From Bacteroidota bacterium (GTDB lineage: Bacteria; Bacteroidota; Ignavibacteria; SZUA-365), in NCBI GenBank assembly GCA_023432805.1, contig JAEYUG010000044.1, positions 1 to 30,864 of the forward strand: DNA of 30,864 nt, read 5' to 3'. The notes under the pieces were generated by a model. It worked only from the letters and a program-made list of their open reading frames with translations. It did not search any database and was not told the origin of the DNA. Shown piece by piece: positions 7,296 to 16,032 of this stretch (positions are counted from its first letter, which is position 1; every line of letters begins with the position of its first letter). Made by a program: the position numbers and the translations under genes.

Positions 7296-7317
7296 AGAGG
7301 ATGTATCAGGGCCGGTT

Positions 7318-9204
7318 TCAATAATCGGGCACGAGCACGACGCCCGTCCGCGGGGGAAGCACCAGGTTGAGTCCCCCCTCCCCTGTATAGAAGGACTGCC
7401 GCTGCAGCACCGCATGCACGCGGGTGCCATACGCGGTTCCCGGCATGCGGATGACTGCCTCCTGTTCCGTGTCGCTCGCGTTGATCACGATCTGCACGCG
7501 ATCAGCTCCGGCCTTGCGCATGTACCCATACAGGTGACGCACATCATCAAGCATGGTCGTCTGCAGTTCTCCCTCGCGGAGGGCGAGGTGTTCGCGCCGC
7601 AGTGCGATGAGCCGCGTGTAGAACGCATGCATGCTGCTGTCGAAGGCGACCACGCTGTGTGAGGTGTCATCACGCGTGAACGCTGCATTGCTTTCGGGAG
7701 TGAAGCGCAGTTCCGGCCAGACCATGGGCTTGCGGCAATCGGGATCATCTCCCCCCCACATGCCGGCTTCATCTCCGTAGAAGATCATCGGAGCACCGAC
7801 CCAGGTGAATTGGAGCAGAAGGAGCAGACGTTGCGAGGCACGCTCCTCCTCGTTCGGCTTGCGCGAAAGGTAGGAGGGATTCAGCAGCGGTGAGTTCTGC
7901 TCCTCGTAGGGATTCTGGTGATTGACGCACATCGAGGCGATGCGGTCGGTTTCATGGTCTCCGATGCGCACGATGTGGCGATCGGCGGCTTCCCCCGTGG
8001 GGTCTTCGGAAAGGAGGTTGCTCAGCGTGCCGTCCAGTGCGGTTGGAGTCGAGGCCCGGTTGAGCACCCACCGGGTGCATTCCCGCCCGAAGACATCCTC
8101 CTTCACGATGTCAAACGGTGAAGGAACCGGGGGGATCTGTTCGAGCGGTCCGCCAATGACGACGGCGCCGGGATTGATGGATTTGACCAGGTCGACCCAG
8201 TCGTCGAGAAATCGGACGGGAAGTTCTCCTGCCAGATCGAGCCGCCATCCGTCGATGCCGTCTTCGGGATTGCCGTCCCCATTGGGATCCATCCATTTGC
8301 GTGTGGCCGCGAAGAGATAGTCACGCGCACCGGGTGCGAGACCGAGGCTGTCGGCATGGAGTTCGGGAAATTCCTGGACTCCCCACATCGAACGATAGGA
8401 AAATTCGGATTTCGGAGTCTCCGGGCGATCCCATTCGTTGATGGTGAACCAGGAGATGTATGGTGATTTTTCCTGATTGCGGAGCAGATCGCGGAAGGCC
8501 CAGAAGTGGACGCTGACGTGTGCGAACTGCAGGTCGAGGACGACTTTGATGCCGCGGGCGTGGAAATCGGCGACGGTCTGGAAAAAGAGGCGGTCGGCAG
8601 AGGTGGTGAACCAGGTTGCAGGATCGTCAGGGCGCTCGGTGGCGAGCCCGATGGTGTCGGCATCAACGCGAAGACCGAAATGCCTGTCTACATGATGCCA
8701 GCTCGCATGGTCGAACTTGTGTGATGAGCGCGACTCGAAGACGGGACTGAGGATGACGGCTCCCACGCCGAGATCGGCGAGGTAGGGGACGCGCCGCCGG
8801 ACGCCTTCGAGATCTCCGCCAAACTGCCTGCGGAAGGCGTTGGGATAGAATGATGGGGAAAATGCCGCCTCCTGCGGTGTGAGGATATGCCAGTTTGCAG
8901 TCCAAACCGACTTCACCCAGGGATCGCTGGCCTTTTCGAACAGATCGCGTGCACGGGGGTCATTGTGAGGATCTCCGTTGTCGAACCGGTCGATGAGGAT
9001 CTGGTACCACGTCACTCCCCTGGCCCACTGCGGGGCGGGTGGACGCGGGATCCTTGCTGCAGCTGTCTTCGCGCGCATGTCGACCGGAACCTTCTGATCC
9101 GTTCCTTGCGCCTGTCCGATCATCACCCGGCCGAGCAGGAACACAAGAAGAAAGGCTCTGAACGGGATTCTGCGCGGCTTGAGGGTGGTGGGCTGGTTGG
9201 GCAC
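7318..9204 (-). CDS. GH13 alpha-amylase-family protein, probably catalytically impaired, exported
   Basis: The 628-residue protein from GTG 9204 begins with a signal peptide (RRIPFRAFLLVFLLG, cleavage after GQAQ). An alternative ATG at 9294 would add 30 residues before the signal. The GH13 barrel is clear: WARGVTWYQILIDRFDNGD, VILSPVFESRSSHKFDHASW, DGIDGWRLDLAGELP and WVGAPMIFYGDEAGMWGGDD. A C-terminal beta domain ends at VVLVPDY. Normal GH13 enzymes hydrolyse or transfer alpha-glucans using Asp, Glu and Asp. Here the nucleophile Asp is kept (RLDLA, codon 8236-8238). The acid/base Glu is replaced by Gly (VVIGGPLE against the usual VGEIW, codon 8149-8151) and the third Asp by Glu (DHETDR against SHDTDR, codon 7951-7953). 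Region I also has Ala for Asn (LDLQFAHV). It is probably a glycan-binding pseudoenzyme or an altered enzyme. It stands alone as a transcription unit. Confidence 0.85.
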   Translation of the reverse strand: MPNQPTTLKPRRIPFRAFLLVFLLGRVMIGQAQGTDQKVPVDMRAKTAAARIPRPPAPQWARGVTWYQILIDRFDNGDPHNDPRARDLFEKASDPWVKSVWTANWHILTPQEAAFSPSFYPNAFRRQFGGDLEGVRRRVPYLADLGVGAVILSPVFESRSSHKFDHASWHHVDRHFGLRVDADTIGLATERPDDPATWFTTSADRLFFQTVADFHARGIKVVLDLQFAHVSVHFWAFRDLLRNQEKSPYISWFTINEWDRPETPKSEFSYRSMWGVQEFPELHADSLGLAPGARDYLFAATRKWMDPNGDGNPEDGIDGWRLDLAGELPVRFLDDWVDLVKSINPGAVVIGGPLEQIPPVPSPFDIVKEDVFGRECTRWVLNRASTPTALDGTLSNLLSEDPTGEAADRHIVRIGDHETDRIASMCVNHQNPYEEQNSPLLNPSYLSRKPNEEERASQRLLLLLQFTWVGAPMIFYGDEAGMWGGDDPDCRKPMVWPELRFTPESNAAFTRDDTSHSVVAFDSSMHAFYTRLIALRREHLALREGELQTTMLDDVRHLYGYMRKAGADRVQIVINASDTEQEAVIRMPGTAYGTRVHAVLQRQSFYTGEGGLNLVLPPRTGVVLVPDY

Positions 9205-9451
9205 GTTGCGGATGACTCGGGACACGGGGCGGATACAGGAATCGAGTATACGGATTTTCCTGGAAAGTGCGTAGATACGAGAGGAACAGGGCATCTGAAC
9301 TTTTTTTTTGGTTCGTGTAACCACTTCCACGTATCGATTGTCACTCCATCGACTGAATAACGATTGGCGTTCACCGGAGGTGCACCGGTGTCTGTCGATC
9401 CACAGACAACCCCCGATCGGAAACGAGAGGGGGTTTGTCTTTTTGTGGTGC
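9205..9451 (-). other. Leader region of the GH13 gene with stem-loops
   Basis: This lies between the terminator at 9452-9491 and the GH13 start. It contains a stem-loop at about 9400-9448 (ccacagacaaccccc pairing with gggggtttgtct and gtgg, with small bulges) and a smaller one at about 9372-9390 (caccgg/ccggtg). A run of nine T lies near 9301-9309. The larger hairpin is followed by a short T-run in the plus direction, but no plus-strand gene reads into it. It may be a structured 5' leader. Confidence 0.35.
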
Positions 9452-9491
9452 AAACGCAGACAGGCGGCCTTTCGGCCGCCTGTCTGCGTTT
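9452..9491 (-). terminator. Long-stem terminator after the beta-helix gene
   Basis: A perfect 18-bp stem (9452-9469 with 9474-9491, ending ggcggcc/ggccgcc) has a tetraloop tttc. It lies 21 bases beyond the stop at 9513. The minus-strand T-tract is short (TTT), so it may stop transcription by stem strength or protect the 3' end. Confidence 0.8.
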
Positions 9492-9512
9492 TGCCAAACA
9501 ATGAGTGGAGCC

Positions 9513-10535
9513 TTACTTGCCCAGCGTCATCTTGACGATGCGTGACGAGGTGATGCCCGACACAAGGCCGGTCGCCTCATAGTGTGCCATGTACACGCCG
9601 CTCTCCAGTGCCGAGGCATCGAAGGTCACGGTGCGCACACCGGCATCCATCGTCCCCTCCACGAGCGTGGCAACCGTGCGGCCGACAAGGTCGGTCACGA
9701 CGATCTTCACCGTGCTCTTCTCGGGCACGCTGTACTGCAACGTGGTCGAGGGATTGAAGGGATTCGGATAGTTCTGCGTCATGCCGAAGGTACCGGCGAT
9801 GGCGTTGTCATCCTGCTTCGGGGTCCAGGTACCGTGCGTGAGCAGGAAATTCACCTTGACGGGCAGCAGGTCGTAGTTGTTCACCACGCCATTGCCGTCT
9901 GCATCCATGAAGCAGCCATCGGGCGTCTGCCACGGTGCACCGGCCTGGCCTTCCCACGTGTAGTAGGTCATAGGATTGGTCAGAGCATCTGCGCGATAGC
10001 GGGCGGGACCATTGAGCCAGCTGGGACGCAGGTTGGCGTTGAAGATGTACTTGTTCAATGCCGAACGGTCGCCGTAATTGGCGATGCCATCGTTGTTGAC
10101 GTCACCCGGCCAGACGATGCAGGGCTCCTGTCCCTGGCCAACGAGCAGAATGCCCTTGTCGCCCGGCAGGTAATTGATGTAGTCACCGCAGCTGTTCTGC
10201 GTGTTGAACACGACGTTCATCCTGTAATAGCCCGGCTGCAACGTCGGCGGCACAGCGACTTGATAGGTGGCGTTGAGCGTCTGTCCGGGAAGCTTGGTCG
10301 CGTTGAAACTGGTCGAATACGCGAGCACGTTGCCGGGCACGGTGTAGAAGTTCACCGTCACCATGAGGGGGAAGCCCATATCGGGGAAGGCCACATTCAC
10401 GTTCACGTTGATCGTGCCGGGAATGTTCGCATAGGTGACGTCGTTGTTCTCGACGTCAACGAAACGGTAGGTGACCGTGTTTGGTAGGATGTAGCAGGCT
10501 TCGTCCGCGCCGCGGTAGGGCACGACACGGGGATC
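9513..10535 (-). repeat. Near-identical C-terminal coding block, copy A
   Basis: This encodes 340 residues from DPRVVPYRG to the stop. By my count 28 residues differ from copy B at 15010-16032 (about 92% identity). There are no gaps, and the DNA is also highly similar. Upstream of the block the two genes differ much more. Confidence 0.9.
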
Positions 10536-12743
10536 GCCATCAATGTCGTCCGTGATTTCGGTCTGGATCAATCCAGTGAGTGCAACATCATTCTGCGAGG
10601 TACCAGCCAGATGCAGATCGCCGTTCAGCATGTCGCGATACGTAACCGGCCGAACGATGCTGTTGGCATTCATCACGCTTGCAGCCTGCAGATTTCCAAG
10701 AGTGGTCTGATTTGCTCCATTCCACTGCGCAAGTGTGGCGCCCGAACTGAAATAGACGTTGTAGTCGATGCCGCGGTAGGACGAGGAGTTGTAGTAGTTC
10801 GCCGACAGACCGCCGCCATTGTTGGTGAATATATTGTTCTGATAGCGGTGGTACGTGCCGTAGTACGAATACAGCGGTGCACTCAGCGAATACGTGTTGG
10901 TCAGGTTGACCGTGTTGAAGTCGATGTTCTGGTAGTTCGAGTAGTAGACGTACATGCCGTAGGCCGTGCTCGCACCACGGTTGATGTGCACGAAGTTGTT
11001 GGCGATGCGTCCTTCGTTGCCCGCGGTGGCGGTGCAGTAGTAGATGTACATGCCGTAGTGCGTGCCGGTAGTGCCGGTGACGATCAGACGATTACCGATC
11101 ACACGCAGCGCATTCTGGCAGTAGGCGATGTAGGTGCCGTAATACATCGTCGTGTTGGTCGAAGTCCACGTATTGCCGATGATCTCCGGAGCGTTCTGGT
11201 AGTACATGTACATGCCATAATAGTACATGTCGGAGATGCGGTTGTTGAGGAACTTGGTTCCGTTGTTCAGCGAGGTGGTCGACATGCCGTAGATGTAGGC
11301 ACCATAGTAGCCCCAGCGCAGGTCGTTGTTCTCGAAACGGTTGTCGTTGTTCGCCGCGTTGTACATGTAGATCGGCGTCGAACCGCTCGATGTGGCGCCG
11401 TTCGCGCAGAAGATGTTGTTGTTCTCGACGACGTTGTTCGTTGCACCGCCGAGCAGGGACACGATGCGGCCGTAGGACGCATTTGTACCGGCGATGGTCA
11501 TATTGCGCACCCGCATCCAGTCAGTGCCGTTCAGCAGCAGCGTATGGTAGGCGGTTGACGAACCGGCTGCCGTGAGCGTCACATCGGCCTTGTTGCCGGA
11601 TTCGGACTGAAGGGTGATGGTATTGACGGCCGACGCCCCGGGAATCTCATTGAAAGTCACCTGCTCGTTGTAGACACCATTTCGCACGTTGAGCACGACG
11701 GGACCACAGATGCCGTTGGCATTCAGGTCCGCTGCCGCAGCTGTGAAGGTCGGATATGTCGGGCTCGTGCCACCGATCGTGAACGTCCCGCTCAGGGCTG
11801 CCTTGCGGGTGACGGTCACCGTATCGTTGAACGCCACAGTGTCGGCCTGACCGTTCGGATTCGAGGTCCATGCCTGAATCGTGTACGGAACGCCAGCCGC
11901 AAACGTATACCCGGGATGCAGGGTCACAGTCATCTTGCGCGTCGTCGAGTTGAGCGTGTCGAGAAGACCCGTCCAAGGAATCGAAGGCTGCGTGACGCCG
12001 TTCAGCTTCCAGTTGATCGTGGCGGAAGTGAGCTGCGAGGTACCGAAGTTCTCCAGCGTCGCAGTGATCGGAAGTGTGCCGGGGCAGAAGTCTTTCGGCG
12101 AGAGAATCGACGAGATGCCCGCATCATTCGGAGCGAACGATGCATCATCATAATAGACCGTGCCGGCCCACTGCCGCGGACAGAGGCTGAAGCTGAAGGC
12201 CGTGGTGTTCGTTGCCGGGTCGCCCGTGCCGGTTCCGGCACAACGGTTGGTGAGGTCAATGGTCAGGTCGCCGTTTGTAAAGATGAGCGGCGTACCCGAA
12301 GACGAATAGCGTGCAGAAATCGTATGATGCGAAATCACGAAGCCCCACTTCGCGTTGGCCAGCATCAGGAAGTTGAGCGTGATCGGGACCTCGACAGGTG
12401 TGGTGGTGTTCGTCACGGTCACGTTCGTGCGTCCGAGATGGATCCATCCGGTGTTGACATGCTGCACACCGCCGGGCATGGCCCAGATGTCGACGAGGGT
12501 CGTGCCCGTCGACGCGAAGGACGTCCAGAAGCGGTGGACACGGATGGCCCGCTGGGGGGTGATATCGAACGAGAGGAAGGAGTTCGAACTCGTCGACGTA
12601 TTGGCGGTTAATGGTGGTGTCGTCGTCAGGGATTTGGAACCCTGCGCGACAACGGTGGAAGGAGTCGCAGCAAAAGCCGCGAGGAAAGCAAGCACGCTGA
12701 AGATTACGCAGACGTGCATCGGTCCATTGCGCAATGCTCTCAT
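9513..12743 (-). CDS. T9SS-secreted tyrosine-rich parallel beta-helix protein with interrupted dockerin module (copy A)
   Basis: The protein has 1076 residues. ATG 12743 is fixed by a strong Shine-Dalgarno (GAGGAGGTAACG) and a signal peptide (VCVIFSVLAFLAAFAATP to VVAQG). An N-terminal module covers about residues 35-210. A CARDB/Ig-like domain follows (FCPGTLPITATLENFGTSQL to DTVTVTRKA). A right-handed beta-helix with about eight coils comes next. Most coils carry a Tyr cluster at the same place (YYGAYIYG, YYGMYMYY, YYGTYIAY, HYGMYIYY, AYGMYVYY). A conserved 340-residue C-terminal block contains two dockerin-like calcium loops (GDVNNDGIANYGDRSALN and DADGNGVVNNYDLLPVKVN), about 50 residues apart, and a T9SS type A sorting domain (QNYPNPFNPS to SSRIVKMTLGK). 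It is probably a surface or released protein; ligand unknown. Paralogue at 15010-18222. Confidence 0.85.
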   Translation of the reverse strand: MRALRNGPMHVCVIFSVLAFLAAFAATPSTVVAQGSKSLTTTPPLTANTSTSSNSFLSFDITPQRAIRVHRFWTSFASTGTTLVDIWAMPGGVQHVNTGWIHLGRTNVTVTNTTTPVEVPITLNFLMLANAKWGFVISHHTISARYSSSGTPLIFTNGDLTIDLTNRCAGTGTGDPATNTTAFSFSLCPRQWAGTVYYDDASFAPNDAGISSILSPKDFCPGTLPITATLENFGTSQLTSATINWKLNGVTQPSIPWTGLLDTLNSTTRKMTVTLHPGYTFAAGVPYTIQAWTSNPNGQADTVAFNDTVTVTRKAALSGTFTIGGTSPTYPTFTAAAADLNANGICGPVVLNVRNGVYNEQVTFNEIPGASAVNTITLQSESGNKADVTLTAAGSSTAYHTLLLNGTDWMRVRNMTIAGTNASYGRIVSLLGGATNNVVENNNIFCANGATSSGSTPIYMYNAANNDNRFENNDLRWGYYGAYIYGMSTTSLNNGTKFLNNRISDMYYYGMYMYYQNAPEIIGNTWTSTNTTMYYGTYIAYCQNALRVIGNRLIVTGTTGTHYGMYIYYCTATAGNEGRIANNFVHINRGASTAYGMYVYYSNYQNIDFNTVNLTNTYSLSAPLYSYYGTYHRYQNNIFTNNGGGLSANYYNSSSYRGIDYNVYFSSGATLAQWNGANQTTLGNLQAASVMNANSIVRPVTYRDMLNGDLHLAGTSQNDVALTGLIQTEITDDIDGDPRVVPYRGADEACYILPNTVTYRFVDVENNDVTYANIPGTINVNVNVAFPDMGFPLMVTVNFYTVPGNVLAYSTSFNATKLPGQTLNATYQVAVPPTLQPGYYRMNVVFNTQNSCGDYINYLPGDKGILLVGQGQEPCIVWPGDVNNDGIANYGDRSALNKYIFNANLRPSWLNGPARYRADALTNPMTYYTWEGQAGAPWQTPDGCFMDADGNGVVNNYDLLPVKVNFLLTHGTWTPKQDDNAIAGTFGMTQNYPNPFNPSTTLQYSVPEKSTVKIVVTDLVGRTVATLVEGTMDAGVRTVTFDASALESGVYMAHYEATGLVSGITSSRIVKMTLGK

Positions 12744-13043
12744 CGTTACCTCCTCAGGTAAGTGAGTGGAAGGGAAAGGAGTTACATCATAAATGCTATG
12801 AGGTGCAAGATCATGATCGGTGCAGGGGACGCATGCGTTCCTCACGAACGATGCGGCGACATGAAGGAGTGCCATCCTTGTGCCCTCACGCATCAGAGGG
12901 TTGGATGACGTTGCAACATCGTCAATCACGAAACTAATTTCAAGGGCGACAATCGCAAGACAAAAAGTTCCCCCAATAAAATAAAAAAATCGGGCACCGC
13001 GATCGCGGTGCCCGACGGCTCATCACTGGCAAAGTTGGCAGCG
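12744..13043. other. Intergenic region between helicase and beta-helix gene
   Basis: These 300 bases hold the helicase terminator (12990-13015) and the strong ribosome binding site of the beta-helix gene (12750-12756). I see no coding potential and no clear promoter consensus. Confidence 0.6.
12990..13015 (-). terminator. Terminator of the DEAD-box helicase gene
   Basis: A 26-base perfect palindrome (tcgggcaccgcg / cgcggtgcccga). On the minus strand it is followed by tttttttattttatt. It begins 29 bases after the helicase stop. Confidence 0.92.
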
Positions 13044-14660
13044 TCAGGCCGAACGACGCCCCTTCGGGGCATGCACGGGACGTGACGCACCCATGCGGCC
13101 GGTCGCACGCAACGCCCAATCAGGCATGGTGTTGTACGCTGCCTGCTGGCGTGCCTCATCCGTCATCGGTCGTTTCTTCGATTTCGGTGCGGGCTGCGCA
13201 AACGCTGTCTGATCGTTGCGTACGCCCTTGGGAGCCGAACGCTGATCACCACGACTCGGACGCTCCTCCCGCCTTGAACGCTCCTGGACAGGACGCTCCT
13301 CCCGCCTTGAACGCTCCTGGACAGGACGCGCCTCGGGCGTGCTATGCGCATGCACCGTACGTTCCGGACGGGCGCTGCGCTCGGTACGCTGCGTGCGGTC
13401 CGCATGCGGACGCTGGCGGTCGGCGTGAGACTCACGACGAGCGCCTCCCTGCGCTGCATGCTGCTGTCGTCCGCGTCCCGGCATGGAACCGCCGTTTCTC
13501 GAATCGGACGACCGCTCCGCAAACTCCACGACCGGAATCACCTCATCGAGGCGACCGACGCTTGCTCGCGGAATGCGTTCGCCCATGATCTTCTCGAGCG
13601 TGCGCACCATGCCTGTGTCTTCATGGGTCATGAAGGTCCATGCCTGGCCGCTGCGTTCGGCACGACCCGTACGACCGATACGATGGATGTATGCATCCGG
13701 TGTATCGGGCATGTCGTAGTTGATCACATGCGAGATGGAATCGACATCGATGCCTCGGGCCGCAATGTCGGTAGCAACCATGATGCGGAAGGTGCCTCGA
13801 CGGAATCCGTCGAGCGCGGCCTGCCGCTGCCCCTGCGTGCGATTCGCATGCAGATGCGTGACGGCCTTCCCGGATGCAATCAACTGCTTGGCCAGCCGCT
13901 CGGCACGATGCTTCGTACGTGTGAAGATGAGCACGGAATCGGTGGTCTCCTTGTCGAGGAGATTGAACACGAGCGCGGTTTTTTGCTGCGAGGGGATCGG
14001 ATACAACATGTGTGAAACAGTATGCGCCGGTCGTTCGAGATCGATTGTCACGCGATGCGGCGCCTTCAGGGCGCTCGCGGCAAGCTTCTCGATTTCGGGT
14101 GGGAAGGTCGCGGAGAACATCAGCGTCTGCCGCTGATCGGGCAGATGGGTGATGATCTCACGGATGGCGGGCATGAAGCCCATGTCGAACATGCGATCTG
14201 CTTCATCGATCACAAGCATGCCGACGGAGCCGAGGCGGGCAAAGCCGCTGCCGACATGATCCAGCAGACGACCGGGACAGGCGACGACAATGTCGACACC
14301 AGCACGGAGGGCACGAATCTGGGGACCCGGGCCGACACCACCATAGACGGTGGCGCTGCGGAGGGGTGTTCCTGCAGAGAGGGTGCGAATGGTCTGATGA
14401 ATCTGTTCAGCGAGTTCACGCGTCGGCGTAACGATCAGTGCACGCACACCGGGCGTACGTTTGCCGCGCAGCAGGCTGTTCATCATCGGCAGCACGAACG
14501 CGGCGGTCTTTCCCGTGCCGGTCTGTGCGGTTCCGATGAGGTCGCGTCCATCGAGGACGATGGGAATCGCCTGCGTCTGAATCGGTGTGGGTGTCGTCCA
14601 CCCTGCGCGTTCGATGTTTGAAAGCAGACGCGCGTCGAGTGGGAATTGGTTGAAACTCAA
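13044..14660 (-). CDS. DEAD-box ATP-dependent RNA helicase (RhlE-like)
   Basis: The 538-residue protein starts at TTG 14660 (MSFNQFPLDARLL, as in RhlE proteins). The start is fixed by AAGGAG at 14666-14671, five bases upstream. All core motifs are intact: Q motif (TPIQTQAIP), I (AQTGTGKTA), Ia (PTRELAEQ), II (VIDEADRM), III (SAT), V (ATDIAARGID) and VI (HRIGRTGRAERSG), covering residues 1-370. The last 150 residues are a basic, low-complexity tail rich in Arg, His and Gln. It includes an 11-residue tandem duplication (RPVQERSRREE) and ends in a Lys/Arg-rich segment. Such tails bind RNA non-specifically. Likely roles are ribosome assembly, mRNA decay or cold adaptation. A candidate promoter at 14848-14878 would give a leader of about 180 bases. 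Confidence 0.93.
   Translation of the reverse strand: MSFNQFPLDARLLSNIERAGWTTPTPIQTQAIPIVLDGRDLIGTAQTGTGKTAAFVLPMMNSLLRGKRTPGVRALIVTPTRELAEQIHQTIRTLSAGTPLRSATVYGGVGPGPQIRALRAGVDIVVACPGRLLDHVGSGFARLGSVGMLVIDEADRMFDMGFMPAIREIITHLPDQRQTLMFSATFPPEIEKLAASALKAPHRVTIDLERPAHTVSHMLYPIPSQQKTALVFNLLDKETTDSVLIFTRTKHRAERLAKQLIASGKAVTHLHANRTQGQRQAALDGFRRGTFRIMVATDIAARGIDVDSISHVINYDMPDTPDAYIHRIGRTGRAERSGQAWTFMTHEDTGMVRTLEKIMGERIPRASVGRLDEVIPVVEFAERSSDSRNGGSMPGRGRQQHAAQGGARRESHADRQRPHADRTQRTERSARPERTVHAHSTPEARPVQERSRREERPVQERSRREERPSRGDQRSAPKGVRNDQTAFAQPAPKSKKRPMTDEARQQAAYNTMPDWALRATGRMGASRPVHAPKGRRSA
13261..13326 (-). repeat. 33-bp perfect tandem duplication in the helicase tail
   Basis: Bases 13261-13293 and 13294-13326 are identical. 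They encode RPVQERSRREE twice in frame within the disordered C-terminal tail. This suggests recent slippage or duplication. Confidence 0.93.
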
Positions 14661-14847
14661 GGAAACTCCTTGTAATGGAAGCCGAAGAAACGGGATATGT
14701 GGTGCGGGTCCAAGCAAAGGACGAGGAAGCGACTTCCGGACTTCATCGGGGGTATGCGGGCGGCGGTGCTATTGCAACGGCCGCGGGGTGGGATCCGCGT
14801 GTGTGCGGATTTCAAGCAGAGGTAAGGCTAATGAAAAACGCAGTCCA

Positions 14848-14878
14848 CAATGATACGGAACATTATTCCGGAAAGCAA
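14848..14878 (-). promoter_or_regulatory. Candidate Bacteroidota-type promoter of the helicase
   Basis: On the minus strand TTG (14878-14876) is followed by 20 bases and TATCATTG (14855-14848). This is close to the TTG-N19/20-TAnnTTTG pattern. It would give a leader of roughly 180 bases, long enough for structure or temperature control. Confidence 0.4.
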
Positions 14879-14937
14879 GTGGGGATGCGAATATCCCCCT
14901 GTGGGAAAGTGCCAGGCGAGCGACCGGGTTTCAAACG

Positions 14938-14968
14938 GCGAAGGACGGGCACATGGCCCGTCCTTCGC
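14938..14968 (-). terminator. Hairpin terminator after beta-helix gene copy B
   Basis: A perfect 13-bp stem (gcgaaggacgggc / gcccgtccttcgc) with a 5-base loop lies 41 bases beyond the stop at 15010. The T-tract is weak (cgttt). The stem shares the ggacgg/ccgtcc core of the tandem hairpins at 697-804. Confidence 0.65.
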
Positions 14969-15009
14969 ACAGGATGCACCGGCGCACAACCACCGCGCCG
15001 GCAGAGCGA

Positions 15010-16032
15010 TTACTTGCTGAGCGTCATCTTGACGATGCGCGACGAGGTGATGCCGGATGCAAGGCCGGTCGCCTCGTAGCGTGCCATGTACACACCGCTC
15101 TCCAGTGCCGAGGCATCGAAGGTCACGGTGCGCACACCGGCATCCATCGTTCCTTCCACGAGCGTGGCGACTGTGCGGCCGACCAGGTCGGTCACAACGA
15201 TCTTCACCGTGCTCTTCTCGGGCACGCTGTACTGCAGCGTGGTCGAGGGATTGAAGGGATTCGGGTAGTTCTGCGTCATACCGAAGGTGCCGGCGATGAT
15301 GTTGTCGTCAGCCCTCGGGGTCCAACTGCCATGCGTGCGCAGATAGTTGACCTTGACAGGCAGCAGATCATAGTTGTTCACCATCCCGTTGCCGTCGGCA
15401 TCCATGTAGCAACCGTCGGGCGTCGACCACGGTGCACCGGCCTGGCCTTCCCACGTGTAGTAGGTCATGGGATTGGTCAGGTAGTCGGCGCGGTAGCGGG
15501 CGGGACCGTTGAGCCAGCTGGGACGCATGTTGGCGTCGAAGATGTACTTGTTGAGTGCCGCACGGTCGGCGTAGTTGGCGATGCCGTCGTTGTTGACGTC
15601 ACCCGGCCAGACGATGCACGGAGTCTGACCCTGACCGACGAGCAGCAGGCCCTTGTCTCCGGGCACGTAGTTGATGTAGTCGCCGCAGGAGTTCTGCGTG
15701 TTGAACACGACGTTCATCCGGTAGTAGCCCGGCTGCAGCGTCGGAGGCACGCTGACCTGATAGGTGGCGTTGAGCGTCTGACCAGCAAGCTTGGTCGCAT
15801 TGAAGCTGGTCGAATAGGCGAGCACGTTGCCGGGAACGGTATAGAAGTTCACCGTCACCATGAGGGGGAAGCCCATGTCGGGGAAGGCCACGTTCACATT
15901 CACGTTGATCGTGCCGGGGATGTTCGCGAACGACACATCCTGGTTCTCAGTATCGATGAAGCGATAGGTGACCGTGTTCGGAAGGATGTAGCAGGCTTCA
16001 TCAGCACCGCGGTAGGGAAGCACGCGCGGATC
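15010..16032 (-). repeat. Near-identical C-terminal coding block, copy B
   Basis: This is the partner of 9513-10535: 340 residues from DPRVLPYRG to the stop, about 312 identical, ungapped and in the same orientation, with its start 5497 bases away. Confidence 0.9.

Noticed and set aside
9318..9501. Extended N terminus of the GH13 protein reaching 9501
   Set aside because: It would translate through the 18-bp terminator of the upstream gene and place a signal peptide more than 100 residues in.
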